From: an uncultured Prevotella sp.
GTDB lineage: Bacteria; Bacteroidota; Bacteroidia; Bacteroidales; Bacteroidaceae
NCBI GenBank assembly: GCA_905236755.1
Contig: CAJOCR010000018.1
Span: 1 to 43,688, forward strand
Length of the DNA stretch: 43,688 nucleotides
Reading direction: 5' to 3'
Made by a program: the position numbers and the translations under genes. Positions 33,569 through 42,085 of this stretch are shown one piece after another. Below the pieces are notes generated by a model. The model had not been told where the DNA came from. It saw nothing but the letters and a program-made list of their open reading frames with translations, and made no database searches. Numbering within the stretch: the stretch's first letter is position 1; every line of letters begins with the position of its first letter.

Positions 33569-35314
33569 ATGAAATTACATAATATTTCTTTGGCTTTATT
33601 GCTTGGCCTTGGCGCAATGAGCTCTTGTAGCGATAAACTGGATGTTGACAACCCAAACGAACAGACTACAGCCACTTTCGGTATTGCCGAATTAGAAGAA
33701 AACGTTATTGCAGCCTACAACCACATACGTATGGAAGGTTCGTATGCCCGTGTGGGTTATACCATTGACCTTACTCGTGGTGATGAAGTATGGAACTCTT
33801 CACAGGTTTGGTATAAGGAATTTGATGACTATAACTGTCCTGTTACTGGCGATATCTGCTGGTGGATATGGCGTGAATGGTACTACACCATAAACGTTTG
33901 TAACTTTGGTCTTTCTAAGTGTGGTACAGACGATAGTCAGCTTTCTGAATCTATGAAACGTGTCAAGGGTCAGTTCCTTTTCCTTCGTGGTTTGGCATAT
34001 TATAATCTTGCAGGCTACTTCCAGACTCTTCCTTTGATTACTGACTACAGCGCATATTCTTCACTCGATGGTTTATATGCTGCTTCAAATAGCTACGATG
34101 AGGTTCTTGATCAGGTGGAAAAAGACTTTGCCGAGGCTGTAACCCTTCTTCCTTCAAAGAGTGTTGGTGGCGAATGGGCTAAAGGACGTGCTACAAGTGG
34201 CGCAGCTGCTGGTTTTTACGCTCGAGCACTTATGCAGCGTCATAAGTATAGCGAGGCTCTTACCATACTTAAAGACATCATAGCTGGCAAATATGGTACT
34301 TATAAGCTCATGGCTAACTATGGCGATAATTTCCGTGAAGGTGCTCAGTATGAGAATAATGCAGAGAGCCTCTTTGAAGTTCAGTTCCTTGATTATGGTT
34401 CACAGGGTACAGATGACGAGTGGACTCCTGTAAACACATCAAAGAATGCTACTCAGGGTTCTGCTGTAGAAAGTAACTTCTGCCCTGGTACTTATGGTGG
34501 TTGGGCTGACCTTTCGGCTTCGCCTTGGCTTTATAATCTCTTTAAGGCTGAGCGCACAACAACAGGAAAGCTTGATCCACGCCTCTACTGGACTATTGGT
34601 ACTTACGAAACTGATTGGGAAGGCTTTGAGTTTGGTAACGTAGGCTACACAGTACCTATGACTGCCGATAATCCTGTTGTAACAAACAACAACTATGGTG
34701 GTCTGCCTATTTGTAAGAACACCAATATGCGTACTGGTCTGTATTCAAATGTAGCTACTGGCCTACACGATGGTATCAACCTTCGTTTGATGCGCTACTC
34801 TGATGTGCTTCTTCGTGCTGCAGAATGTGAGAACGAAGTTAATGGACCTACACAGCAGGCTATAGACTGGATTAATCAGGTTCGTCATCGTGCTAATCTT
34901 GCAGACTTGAAACTTGCCGACTTCAACACTAAGGATAAGCTCTTTGAGCAGATTGCCAATGTTGAGCGTCCTAAAGAGTTTGGTTGTGAGTTCGGTCGTG
35001 GTTTCGATCTTATTCGTTGGGGATTCTTCCTTTCACCAGACAGACAGCAACAGCTTCGTCAGCACGAGACATTCCGTCGCTCACTACAGAATATCAAAGA
35101 GCCTGTTGATGCATCTCAGATTGGCATCGATGCAGAACTCAAGAGTTCTTTCGATACTTATGTTGATGGTCATGAATTCCTACCTATCGTTCAAACTCTT
35201 ACCAACAAGAACCCTAACCTTAAAGGTAATTCTGCTAATAACAGCTCAAGCAACAAGTCGTATTTCGAAGAGAAAGGCTGGACAGTACATCCTGTTGTTA
35301 ACTTGAGTGAGTAA
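33569..35314 (+). CDS. SusD-family nutrient-binding lipoprotein (arabinan)
   Basis: 581 residues. Lipobox MSSCSDKLD with Cys at 20, so anchored in the outer membrane. TPR-like helices (VKGQFLFLRGLAYYNLAGYF), a sugar-facing region rich in Trp and Tyr (WWIWREWYYTINV, YGGWADLSASPW), and the conserved C-terminal blocks RLMRYSDVLLRAAECENEV and FDLIRWGFFL. It pairs with the SusC before it. The substrate is inferred from the GH43 and GH51 neighbours. Confidence 0.92.
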   Translation: MKLHNISLALLLGLGAMSSCSDKLDVDNPNEQTTATFGIAELEENVIAAYNHIRMEGSYARVGYTIDLTRGDEVWNSSQVWYKEFDDYNCPVTGDICWWIWREWYYTINVCNFGLSKCGTDDSQLSESMKRVKGQFLFLRGLAYYNLAGYFQTLPLITDYSAYSSLDGLYAASNSYDEVLDQVEKDFAEAVTLLPSKSVGGEWAKGRATSGAAAGFYARALMQRHKYSEALTILKDIIAGKYGTYKLMANYGDNFREGAQYENNAESLFEVQFLDYGSQGTDDEWTPVNTSKNATQGSAVESNFCPGTYGGWADLSASPWLYNLFKAERTTTGKLDPRLYWTIGTYETDWEGFEFGNVGYTVPMTADNPVVTNNNYGGLPICKNTNMRTGLYSNVATGLHDGINLRLMRYSDVLLRAAECENEVNGPTQQAIDWINQVRHRANLADLKLADFNTKDKLFEQIANVERPKEFGCEFGRGFDLIRWGFFLSPDRQQQLRQHETFRRSLQNIKEPVDASQIGIDAELKSSFDTYVDGHEFLPIVQTLTNKNPNLKGNSANNSSSNKSYFEEKGWTVHPVVNLSE

Positions 35315-35353
35315 AGTTCAGAAGATAAACGTTAAATTTACAATAAAATAATC

Positions 35354-37165
35354 ATGAGACATCTATATAAATTAGTAAGCGTTTTCTGTCTTTCCTTAGC
35401 TATGTTCGCCCTCACAGGTTGCGAAGGAGGCGATCTCTATAATATGGATAATCCCGATTGGATTCAAGAAAAGATTGATTCTATCAACGCAGCAAAGAAT
35501 AATAATACCGAAGAAGAAGTTCTTGAAGGAATGCAGGAGGATGTATATACCATTGGTAAAACCGACTTCACATCAAGTTTCTGGAGTGCATGGTCAAAAT
35601 ACTATGTTGTTCCCGACGGGGAGAAATGGAATGCTCAGTTCAATCTGAATATAAACTCGTCAGATAACACATACTACAAGAACTTTGCACTTGTCATCAC
35701 TAACGATAATGCACGTGGTGAAACTAACTATAAGGAGTATGGCGTTATTCGCTTTGATGCCACCAACGATACAGCCAAGTATAATTCAATATGGGGTAAT
35801 AATATTTATTTCAAGTATAGCAACAGCAATATGCTTCTTGACCCTGTTGACAACAAGGATGCAAATTTACAGAAGCTTGGTGGCAAGATAACTCTTACCG
35901 TTGACCGTTCGCAAGAAGGAAAGTTCTTTGTCAAGATTACAAATGGAAAAGTTACAAAGACCTATAACCAGCCTTTTGCACTCCCAAATCTTAACACAGA
36001 TGCAACAAATAAAAATATTCGCTGTTTCGTTGTTCCTGATGGTTCTTACATTGACTTCCTTTCAACAAATATTGTTCCTGAAGGCGGTTGTACTTCTGCT
36101 CTCGACAAGGCACCTGTATCTATGGTTCTCAACAACGTACCTGATGAAGTTGACCTTGGCACATCTCTTGATGATGCTATGGCTAATGTGTCAGCAACCG
36201 TTACCTATGAGGAAGGTGTGACAAAGACTATTCCTGCATCAGAACTGATGTTCTCGGCTATTCCTGATATGGACAAGGAAGGTGATAAGACTCTTATTGT
36301 TATCTACAACAAGACTTTCAAGGGCGAGCTTGCTGAAAAGCCTATAGTTGCAAATGGTAAATTCAAGGTTGTTCAAGGCATAGCATCTATCTCTGTAACA
36401 ACAAAGCCCACACGCACTACCTATTATTTCTATACATCGGCAGCCACAAACACATTTACTGATCGTACCCTGGCTTTCGACCCAACAGGCTTGGAAGTAA
36501 CAGCTACCTATAACAATGGCACAACAGAAGTTATTAATAATTCAAAACTCTCTTTCTCTGCTGTTCCTGCAGAAGTAGGTAATCATGTTGTTACTATTAC
36601 AACAAGAAACGGAAAGACTGCCAAAGTAAAGGTAAATGTAGCTGAGTCTACTGTAACAGCCGTTACTCCTTCACCTCTTAATCTTGGTGCAGGCGATAAT
36701 ACTACCGCTTGGTGGACTGTGTTCACTAATGATATAAAGATACCAGTTGGCGAAACTTACTCAACAACATTCTCTAACTATAGTGGTAGCAACAACTGGA
36801 GTAACTTTATTGTTATTCTAAGAAATACAGCTCTTGCAGAATATGCTGTATTAAGATCAGACAACTATGGCTGGGGCGATGGTTATGCTGCTTGTACACA
36901 TAATGGTACACAGGGCGATTGGGCAAAATGGCTTGCAGCTATGAAGAATGCAAAGGTAACTGTTTATATTACTAACTGTAATAATGGCAGAGCTGATGTG
37001 CAGGCTGTAATGACAGGTAACGACGAAAAAGTTTATACTCAATATTACCTTGGCATCAACACAGTTGACCCTAACGATTTGAATTTCGCATTCACGGTAG
37101 ATAACAGCCATTTGGTTTTCGAGAATACGACTACAGCGAAAAAATATCGTTCTCGCCGTCGCTAA
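35354..37165 (+). CDS. Surface lipoprotein with duplicated binding module and Ig-like domains
   Basis: 603 residues. Lipobox LTGCEGG (Cys 23). The N-terminal module (about 65-260) and the C-terminal module (about 445-590) look homologous: FWSAWSKYYVVPDGE against WWTVFTNDIKIPVGE, followed in both by an NFALVITN/NFIVILRN strand and a YGVIRFD/YAVLRSD strand. Two bacterial Ig-like domains lie between (about 265-345 and 345-435; TATYNNGTTEVINNSKLSFS). Third place after SusC and SusD is typical of surface glycan-binding proteins, so arabinan binding is likely. No catalytic motif is visible. The end is unusually basic (KKYRSRRR). Confidence 0.8.
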   Translation: MRHLYKLVSVFCLSLAMFALTGCEGGDLYNMDNPDWIQEKIDSINAAKNNNTEEEVLEGMQEDVYTIGKTDFTSSFWSAWSKYYVVPDGEKWNAQFNLNINSSDNTYYKNFALVITNDNARGETNYKEYGVIRFDATNDTAKYNSIWGNNIYFKYSNSNMLLDPVDNKDANLQKLGGKITLTVDRSQEGKFFVKITNGKVTKTYNQPFALPNLNTDATNKNIRCFVVPDGSYIDFLSTNIVPEGGCTSALDKAPVSMVLNNVPDEVDLGTSLDDAMANVSATVTYEEGVTKTIPASELMFSAIPDMDKEGDKTLIVIYNKTFKGELAEKPIVANGKFKVVQGIASISVTTKPTRTTYYFYTSAATNTFTDRTLAFDPTGLEVTATYNNGTTEVINNSKLSFSAVPAEVGNHVVTITTRNGKTAKVKVNVAESTVTAVTPSPLNLGAGDNTTAWWTVFTNDIKIPVGETYSTTFSNYSGSNNWSNFIVILRNTALAEYAVLRSDNYGWGDGYAACTHNGTQGDWAKWLAAMKNAKVTVYITNCNNGRADVQAVMTGNDEKVYTQYYLGINTVDPNDLNFAFTVDNSHLVFENTTTAKKYRSRRR

Positions 37166-37190
37166 TTCGTAAGAATCTCTATTCTATAAT

Positions 37191-37218
37191 ATGGGGCAAG
37201 CCTCAGGGCTTGTCCTAT
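37191..37218 (+). other. Hairpin in the operon, possible attenuator or mRNA stabiliser
   Basis: ATGGGGCAAGCC (37191-37202) pairs with GGCTTGTCCTAT (37207-37218), 12 bp with two G-U pairs and a 4-nt loop. It is followed by an A-rich, not T-rich, tail, so it is a poor terminator on this strand. It lies between the surface lipoprotein and GH43 genes and may set their ratio. Confidence 0.5.
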
Positions 37219-37242
37219 AAAAACAAAAGTGGAAAATCATTT

Positions 37243-38967
37243 ATGACACGTAGATTATTATACACAGCACTTGCTCTTGTTGGCTTTTCTAACACATCAT
37301 TAGCACAGAGTACTGTTGACTTCTCATCATTCACACGTACTTCTTATAATGAGGTTACCGTTCACGACCCTTCTATTGTCTATGATAAGGTGGGAACTTA
37401 TTATATTTTTGGTTCACATAGAGCTGTGGCTAAGACTACAGACCTTGTTAACTGGACCCAATGTGCCGACAACGTTAACAACTATGGTAATTATGGTTGG
37501 CAAAATGCAGGCTATACAATAGAAGGCAACGAATGGGCTCCTGATGTAATATGGAATCCAACCATGAACAAATGGCTTATGTATATGTCTCTTAATGGTG
37601 ATAAATGGTGTTCGTCTATAGTATGTCTTGCTGCCGACAACATAGAAGGACCTTATATTTATCAAGGTGTGGTTATCTACTCTGGATTCCGTGGAAGAGT
37701 TGACCATGTAGGCTATACAAAAACCGACGACTGGAAGCATACTGATCTTGCTCAGGTTACAGGTGCTACTTCTCTTCCTGAACGTTATAATGTAGAAAAC
37801 TGGGGAAGTTTCTGGCCAAACTGTATTGACCCATGCGTGTCGCTTGATAACGACAAGATGTATCTTACTTATGGCTCTTGGTCGGGAGGAATTTTCCAAA
37901 TACAGCTTGATCCTTCTACTGGACTGCGCGACTATAACGTAACATACCCCTATGAAGTAAGTGGAAATACAGCAACACCTGGTGCTGCCAACCCTAATTG
38001 CACATCAGACCCTTATTTCGGTAAGAAGCTTGCTGGTGGTTATTATGTATCTGGCGAAGGTGCTTACATCAAGAAGATAGGCAAATACTACTATCTGTTC
38101 TTGTCGTATGGTGGACTGGAGTCAACAGGTGGCTACGAGATGCGTGTGTTCCGTTCTGAACATATTGACGGTCCTTATGATTATGCTCTTTATGACAGTT
38201 ATCGTCTTAACTACGGTCCAAACGCTAAAACCAATCGTGGTCAACGCCTCTTGGGGGCTATGGGCGCATGGGGAGCTGTTAATGAAGGCGAATTGGCTCA
38301 AGGCCATAATTCTGTTCTTGTAGATGAACAGGGGGACGCCTTTGTTGTTTATCACACTCGTTATCAACATAAAGGCGAAATGCATAATGTGCGTGTTCGT
38401 CAGCTCTTTGTAAACAAGAATGGTTTTCTCTTAACATCGCCTTTCCGTTATACAGGAAAGCAAACACGACAGAGTGATATTGAGAGTAAACGACTTTTCA
38501 CAGCAGAACAAATTGCTGGCACTTATCAGATGATGCTTCATCCTTATAAACTTGACCACCAAAACAAACAGGTTTCGGAGGCACAGACTATCACTCTTAC
38601 CGCCGACGGAAAGATTATTGGCGATGGTATTGAAGATGGAGTTTGGGAATTTACAGACGAGAATAAATCGTTTGTACATCTTGAAATTGACCTTGAAGAT
38701 TATTATGGTGTTGCCATCCGTCAGAATGTTGATCATCTATTAAATGCTTCTGCTATATGTTTCTCTGCAGTTAAAGAAAGCTATCAATATGGTGGTGAGG
38801 CTGTATGGCTTTACAAACTCGATAATTCCACAACTGGCATTCATAACGTAGAGCGTGAAAACGTGAATACTGCAAACGCACCATCCTATAACTTAGCAGG
38901 ACAAAGGGTAAGCAAAAACTATAAAGGAATTATCATCCAAAACGGTAAAAAGTTCATCAAAAAATAA
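37243..38967 (+). CDS. GH43 arabinanase with type IX-like C-terminal tail
   Basis: 574 residues from the ATG at 37243; the upstream start at 37210 overlaps the hairpin and lengthens the signal peptide unnaturally. Signal peptide about 1-21. Five-bladed GH43 propeller with base Asp42 (VHDPSI), Asp196 (CIDPCV) and acid Glu272 (SGEGAYI), as in endo-1,5-arabinanases with a C-terminal beta domain (about 410-540). The last 26 residues (YNLAGQRVSKNYKGIIIQNG, then KKFIKK) resemble the tail found at the end of many Prevotella secreted proteins and type IX secretion signals. It probably cuts arabinan outside the cell or at the surface, unlike the lipoprotein endo-enzymes of Bacteroides. Confidence 0.87.
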   Translation: MTRRLLYTALALVGFSNTSLAQSTVDFSSFTRTSYNEVTVHDPSIVYDKVGTYYIFGSHRAVAKTTDLVNWTQCADNVNNYGNYGWQNAGYTIEGNEWAPDVIWNPTMNKWLMYMSLNGDKWCSSIVCLAADNIEGPYIYQGVVIYSGFRGRVDHVGYTKTDDWKHTDLAQVTGATSLPERYNVENWGSFWPNCIDPCVSLDNDKMYLTYGSWSGGIFQIQLDPSTGLRDYNVTYPYEVSGNTATPGAANPNCTSDPYFGKKLAGGYYVSGEGAYIKKIGKYYYLFLSYGGLESTGGYEMRVFRSEHIDGPYDYALYDSYRLNYGPNAKTNRGQRLLGAMGAWGAVNEGELAQGHNSVLVDEQGDAFVVYHTRYQHKGEMHNVRVRQLFVNKNGFLLTSPFRYTGKQTRQSDIESKRLFTAEQIAGTYQMMLHPYKLDHQNKQVSEAQTITLTADGKIIGDGIEDGVWEFTDENKSFVHLEIDLEDYYGVAIRQNVDHLLNASAICFSAVKESYQYGGEAVWLYKLDNSTTGIHNVERENVNTANAPSYNLAGQRVSKNYKGIIIQNGKKFIKK

Positions 38968-38976
38968 CTACTTATT

Positions 38977-40026
38977 ATGAAATACTATTTCTATATAACA
39001 TGGGTAATGCTCATGATAGCAACTAATGTGTTTGCACAAGGGCATAACACAAAAGATTACAAAGGAAAAACGTTTCAAAAACCATTTGTTCACGACCCAG
39101 TAATGGCTGTTGAAAACGGAATAACATACATCTATGCCACAGGCGCAGGCATAGATGAATTATCTTCTGCCGATGGCATAAACTATAAAGCTGAAGGAAG
39201 TGTTCTAAAGAACATACCTGCATGGACACACGATAGCGTGCCTGAATTTAAGCAACATGTTTGGGCGCCTGATGTCATCAAGTATCACGATAAGTGGTAT
39301 ATGGCATACAGCTGTTCTTCTTTCGGAAAAAACACCTCAGCCATAGGTCTTTTATCTAATAAAAGCCTCGCAAACAAAGACTGTTGGAAAGATGAGGGCT
39401 GCATTATCGCATCACGTGGTGCACGCGACAATTGGAACGCCATTGACCCCAATTTTGTTATTGACGAAAATGATACTCCATGGTTGGTTTTCGGTTCTTT
39501 CTGGGACGGAATACAATTGGTAAAGCTTGATAAAACCATGCATGTAGCCAAAGGAGAAAAACCTCGCACCATAGCCCGACGCTTCGCTTTCAACATACGC
39601 GAAGTCCCTGAATCAGAAGGCGGACCAAAGAAACTAACCCCAGGGAACTACTGTCTTAACGCTGGACAAAACGCTATAGAGGCACCTTTTATTTTAAAGC
39701 ATAACGGCTACTACTATCTCTTTGTAAGCTGGGATTATTGTTGCATGGGCACGAAAAGTACTTATCGTGTAGTCGTTGGTCGTAGCCGTAATATTGAAGG
39801 GCCATACATCGACAACCGCGGTATTGACATGATTAATGGTGGCGGATATCCTGTTATAGAAGGAGACAAAAAAACTTATGAGGCTGCCGGCCATTGTGCT
39901 GCATACACCATCAACAACAAAGACATCTTCATCTGCCATGGCTATGATATTGCTTTAGATGGCGCAGCCACACTCATAAAGAAAGAAATTAAATGGGACA
40001 ATAACGACTGGCCAATATTGCAATAA
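38977..40026 (+). CDS. GH43 endo-1,5-alpha-L-arabinanase
   Basis: 349 residues with a signal peptide of 20 (cut at VFA before Gln). Catalytic residues of GH43: Asp40 in FVHDPVM, Asp157 in NAIDPNF and Glu235 in NAIEAPFI. It is a propeller domain only, with no extra module and no lipobox, so probably periplasmic. It lies 9 bp after the other GH43 gene and is the last gene of the arabinan operon. It likely shortens imported arabino-oligosaccharides before GH51 releases arabinose. Genes for arabinose metabolism are not in this window. Confidence 0.9.
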   Translation: MKYYFYITWVMLMIATNVFAQGHNTKDYKGKTFQKPFVHDPVMAVENGITYIYATGAGIDELSSADGINYKAEGSVLKNIPAWTHDSVPEFKQHVWAPDVIKYHDKWYMAYSCSSFGKNTSAIGLLSNKSLANKDCWKDEGCIIASRGARDNWNAIDPNFVIDENDTPWLVFGSFWDGIQLVKLDKTMHVAKGEKPRTIARRFAFNIREVPESEGGPKKLTPGNYCLNAGQNAIEAPFILKHNGYYYLFVSWDYCCMGTKSTYRVVVGRSRNIEGPYIDNRGIDMINGGGYPVIEGDKKTYEAAGHCAAYTINNKDIFICHGYDIALDGAATLIKKEIKWDNNDWPILQ

Positions 40027-40041
40027 CGCAGAAACATTGAA

Positions 40042-40075
40042 GTTTGAACTTTGAACTTTGAGATTTGAACTTTTT
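40042..40075. repeat. Simple repeat of TTTGAAC units
   Basis: Four near-identical units TTTGAACT, TTGAACT, TTGAGAT and TTGAACT in tandem with a 7-9 bp step, just after the last GH43 gene. Role unknown. Confidence 0.6.
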
Positions 40076-40104
40076 GCAACAAGAAACTCAAGCCGTTGGG
40101 CACT

Positions 40105-40121
40105 CCCCTCCCTCGGAGGGG
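40105..40121 (+). terminator. C/G-rich hairpin after the arabinan operon
   Basis: CCCCTCC (40105-40111) pairs with GGAGGGG (40115-40121) around CTC; the next bases TCGGGGGAGG allow an alternative pairing with CTCCCC. It may stop transcription of the operon, although the T-rich tract starts only about 17 bp later. Confidence 0.45.
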
Positions 40122-40166
40122 TCGGGGGAGGTTGTAATTCTTTTTCTTACTTCTCATTCTTTTACA

Positions 40167-40210
40167 TTCCTTCGAGATGCCTCCTAAATGCTTCCGAGAC
40201 GGTTTCGAGA
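40167..40210 (+). repeat. 11-bp-period intergenic repeat, copy D
   Basis: Four units: TTCCTTCGAGA, TGCCTCCTAAA, TGCTTCCGAGA and CGGTTTCGAGA. Confidence 0.65.
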
Positions 40211-40302
40211 TGATTTTACCCTATTTTGTTGATCTTTTTCTTACCTATAAAGGCGCGCGAGCGAGAGAGAGTTGGAACAAGAAAGCTATAGAGGAAATTA
40301 TT

Positions 40303-40525
40303 TTCAATTTCACCCCTTAGCACTAAACCTATTGTGTTTCAACGACTTAACATCATTTTTCAACTTCACCCCATCTTCACCCATCCTTTTTTATGCTCTT
40401 TTGCCCTATTTATAGCTGGCTATAACGTTTTTAAGGGTGAAGATGAGGTGAAGTTAAGGTGAAGTTGAATTTCACACTTAAAGCATTGATATTCAAAACA
40501 TAACACTCGTAGGGGTGAAATTGAA
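40303..40525. repeat. Nested inverted-repeat element of about 223 bp
   Basis: Outer arms TTCAATTTCACCCCT (40303-40317) and its complement (40511-40525) are perfect over 15 bp. Inner arms of 21 bp (40362-40382 and 40435-40455; words CTTCACC and GGTGAAG) match at 20 positions. Near the centre lies TATAGCTGGCTATA (40411-40424). Extra GGTGAAGTT words follow the right inner arm. No open frame of weight is inside. It looks like a small non-autonomous mobile element or a large RNA hairpin; no target-site duplication was evident. Confidence 0.7.
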
Positions 40526-40737
40526 CATAGAACATTTGCAAAAATAGTTCTTCGTCAAAAAACTTATGGCATTCTGCACTTTTTATAACGTTCGAAAGAT
40601 ATTTACACGTTTCACTTACCAAGAAAAAACACCAAATACTGAAATTTTAAGTTTCTGGGCAGAGAGGAAAATTTTCCTAAGCAGCCAGTAAAATTTGCCT
40701 AACTAAGCAGTTTACACTATCATTTTGAAATTTATTG

Positions 40738-40863
40738 AATATCTCGTTTTTTCTTGTCAATCAAATAAGCCACGAATATTGTATTTCTTATTTTCCTACA
40801 AGAGTTTGTTGTAAAAAAGAAATTGATTTAAAATATCTCGATTTTGCTTGTTACTCAAAAAAG
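40738..40863 (+). repeat. 32-bp direct repeat pair, 94 bp apart
   Basis: AATATCTCG followed by TTTT, CTTGT and TCAAA occurs at 40738-40769 and 40832-40863 with about 27 of 32 positions equal. The second copy ends 6 bp before the -7 box at 40870. Just upstream (near 40673-40710) AAAATTT-CCTAA-GCAG is also repeated. Confidence 0.55.
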
Positions 40864-40869
40864 ATTATA

Positions 40870-40877
40870 TATTTTTG
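40870..40877 (+). promoter_or_regulatory. -7 promoter box of a small orphan transcript
   Basis: TATTTTTG fits TAnnTTTG; the predicted start is about 40883, 23 nt before the small frame at 40906. Confidence 0.4.
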
Positions 40878-40905
40878 TGTGGTGAACCAACTTAAAACCA
40901 TAAAA

Positions 40906-41052
40906 ATGGGTCAAACGATCATTAACCATAAAAGCGAATTTACATTTGTAGATTACATATCGCTTTACCATACTTTATTCAAATACCATTTGGATAATAA
41001 ACGTGTGGTTACTTTTTTCTGTAGGTTTGCAATTAATGCTTTTTATCTATGA
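40906..41052 (+). CDS. Possible 48-residue orphan peptide or gene remnant
   Basis: The frame begins MGQTIINHKSEFTFVDYISL and ends FCRFAINAFYL. A consensus -7 box lies at a suitable distance upstream, and the longer 105-residue frame from 40735 would start upstream of that promoter. I do not recognise the peptide. It may be the broken N-terminus of a larger protein, for example a transposase. A run of T (near 41014) could be a frameshift site. Evidence for translation is weak. Confidence 0.3.
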   Translation: MGQTIINHKSEFTFVDYISLYHTLFKYHLDNKRVVTFFCRFAINAFYL

Positions 41053-41118
41053 TTTAATCGTAAATGGCTGGCATTGAATAAACAAATTATATTATTTAGC
41101 TAATTGCACTATCCTTGA

Positions 41119-41592
41119 ATGATGATAAACAATACTATAATAATAAATAGAATTCTGATATTAGTTATGTCTGTTTTCCTTTTTACCTGCTGTATGAATA
41201 AAAGCAGTAAAATAGAAAGTAACAACAAGTCGAAGACAGATTCTATAGTAATATCTTCAGCAAACCACGAAGTTTCTTTCAAATCTTTTATTGATAAGTT
41301 TTCATCGGATTCAACATTTCAAAAGAATCACATAAAATTTCCTTTAAAGACTGTGATTAATGGCTATAACTTTGAAGAATCAGATTCAATATACTACCAA
41401 ACAGAACAAACATGGAAATACGTTAACCTGAATAAAAGAAAAGTCTATGGAAATGCGATTGATTGCAAAATAGATTCGCTATCAAATTCTGTAACTTTAT
41501 TGGGTATTAACACTGGTGTAAAACTAATATACCACTTTAGGAAAGTGGATAATACGTGGTTTTTGGTTCAGATAGAAGATTCGTCAAATTAA
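41119..41592 (+). CDS. Small lipoprotein, DUF4348-like
   Basis: 157 residues. Signal peptide with lipobox-like FLFTCC (Cys 24 or 25). The mature part has FKSFIDKFSSDSTFQKNHIK followed by FPL, a pattern I associate with the DUF4348 family of Bacteroidetes lipoproteins of unknown function. Family assignment is from memory and tentative. The gene is clearly more AT-rich than the PUL genes. It is followed by two small genes on the same strand with gaps of 16 and 15 bp, so the three probably form one operon. Confidence 0.65.
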   Translation: MMINNTIIINRILILVMSVFLFTCCMNKSSKIESNNKSKTDSIVISSANHEVSFKSFIDKFSSDSTFQKNHIKFPLKTVINGYNFEESDSIYYQTEQTWKYVNLNKRKVYGNAIDCKIDSLSNSVTLLGINTGVKLIYHFRKVDNTWFLVQIEDSSN

Positions 41593-41608
41593 AGCAAAAT
41601 ATAAAACT

Positions 41609-42070
41609 ATGTACAAATATAGAGCATATATAATACAGTCACTTGTAATGTTGATAACTGTTATCATCTATTATATTTACCTGTCAATACTTGAGGCGCA
41701 AATGCCGCCTGGACTTAAGAACTTTTTGAGTCCTTTTTCAGAGTCATGTTTATTTTTCTTTTTGTTTGAATTAATTGTAATTCCTATTAATACTATATAC
41801 TTATTGATACTCGAAAAAATAAAATGTAATCAAATAAAAATATATTCAAATAAGAGTATAGCAGTATTTGCTTTATGTTTTGAATTTGTTTTTTTCTTAA
41901 ATAAATTTATTGTCGATTATATAGACAAGATTTTATATGTAATTTCAACTGATTACTTAATTATAAGCATAGGTATTACTGTATTAAGTTTTATTTTGAT
42001 AGATCACCTAATTATAAGTATAGGTATTATTGCGTTAAATTTAATTTATAGACTTAATAAAAAACTATAG
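41609..42070 (+). CDS. Small membrane protein of unknown function
   Basis: 153 residues with about four or five hydrophobic helices (about 8-28, 42-68, 83-108, 113-130, 132-148). I do not recognise a family. The last part contains a tandem duplication: 51 bp at 41951-42001 is repeated at 42002-42052, giving DYLIISIGITVLSFILI and DHLIISIGIIALNLIYR. This may have added one membrane helix. Very AT-rich. It lies between two secreted small proteins, probably in one operon. Confidence 0.6.
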   Translation: MYKYRAYIIQSLVMLITVIIYYIYLSILEAQMPPGLKNFLSPFSESCLFFFLFELIVIPINTIYLLILEKIKCNQIKIYSNKSIAVFALCFEFVFFLNKFIVDYIDKILYVISTDYLIISIGITVLSFILIDHLIISIGIIALNLIYRLNKKL

Positions 42071-42085
42071 TTTGGGAAATAGAAT

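Larger units (their letters stand above)
40027..41118. other. Repeat-rich 1.1 kb after the arabinan operon
   Basis: Only one weak small gene candidate (40906-41052) is seen. The stretch holds a TTTGAAC-type simple repeat (40042-40075), a C/G-rich hairpin (40105-40121), 11-bp-period copy D (40167-40210), a purine run GCGAGAGAGAG (near 40259), a large nested inverted repeat (40303-40525), and a 32-bp direct repeat pair (40738-40863). These are listed separately. Confidence 0.65.

Noticed and set aside
40431..40622. Minus-strand 63-codon frame in the palindromic element
   Set aside because: It lies across the inverted repeats, is low in complexity and has no promoter or signal; taken as chance.
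40735..40905. N-terminal part of the 105-codon frame ending at 41052
   Set aside because: It runs across a direct repeat and a consensus -7 box. If anything is translated it is the 48-codon part from 40906.
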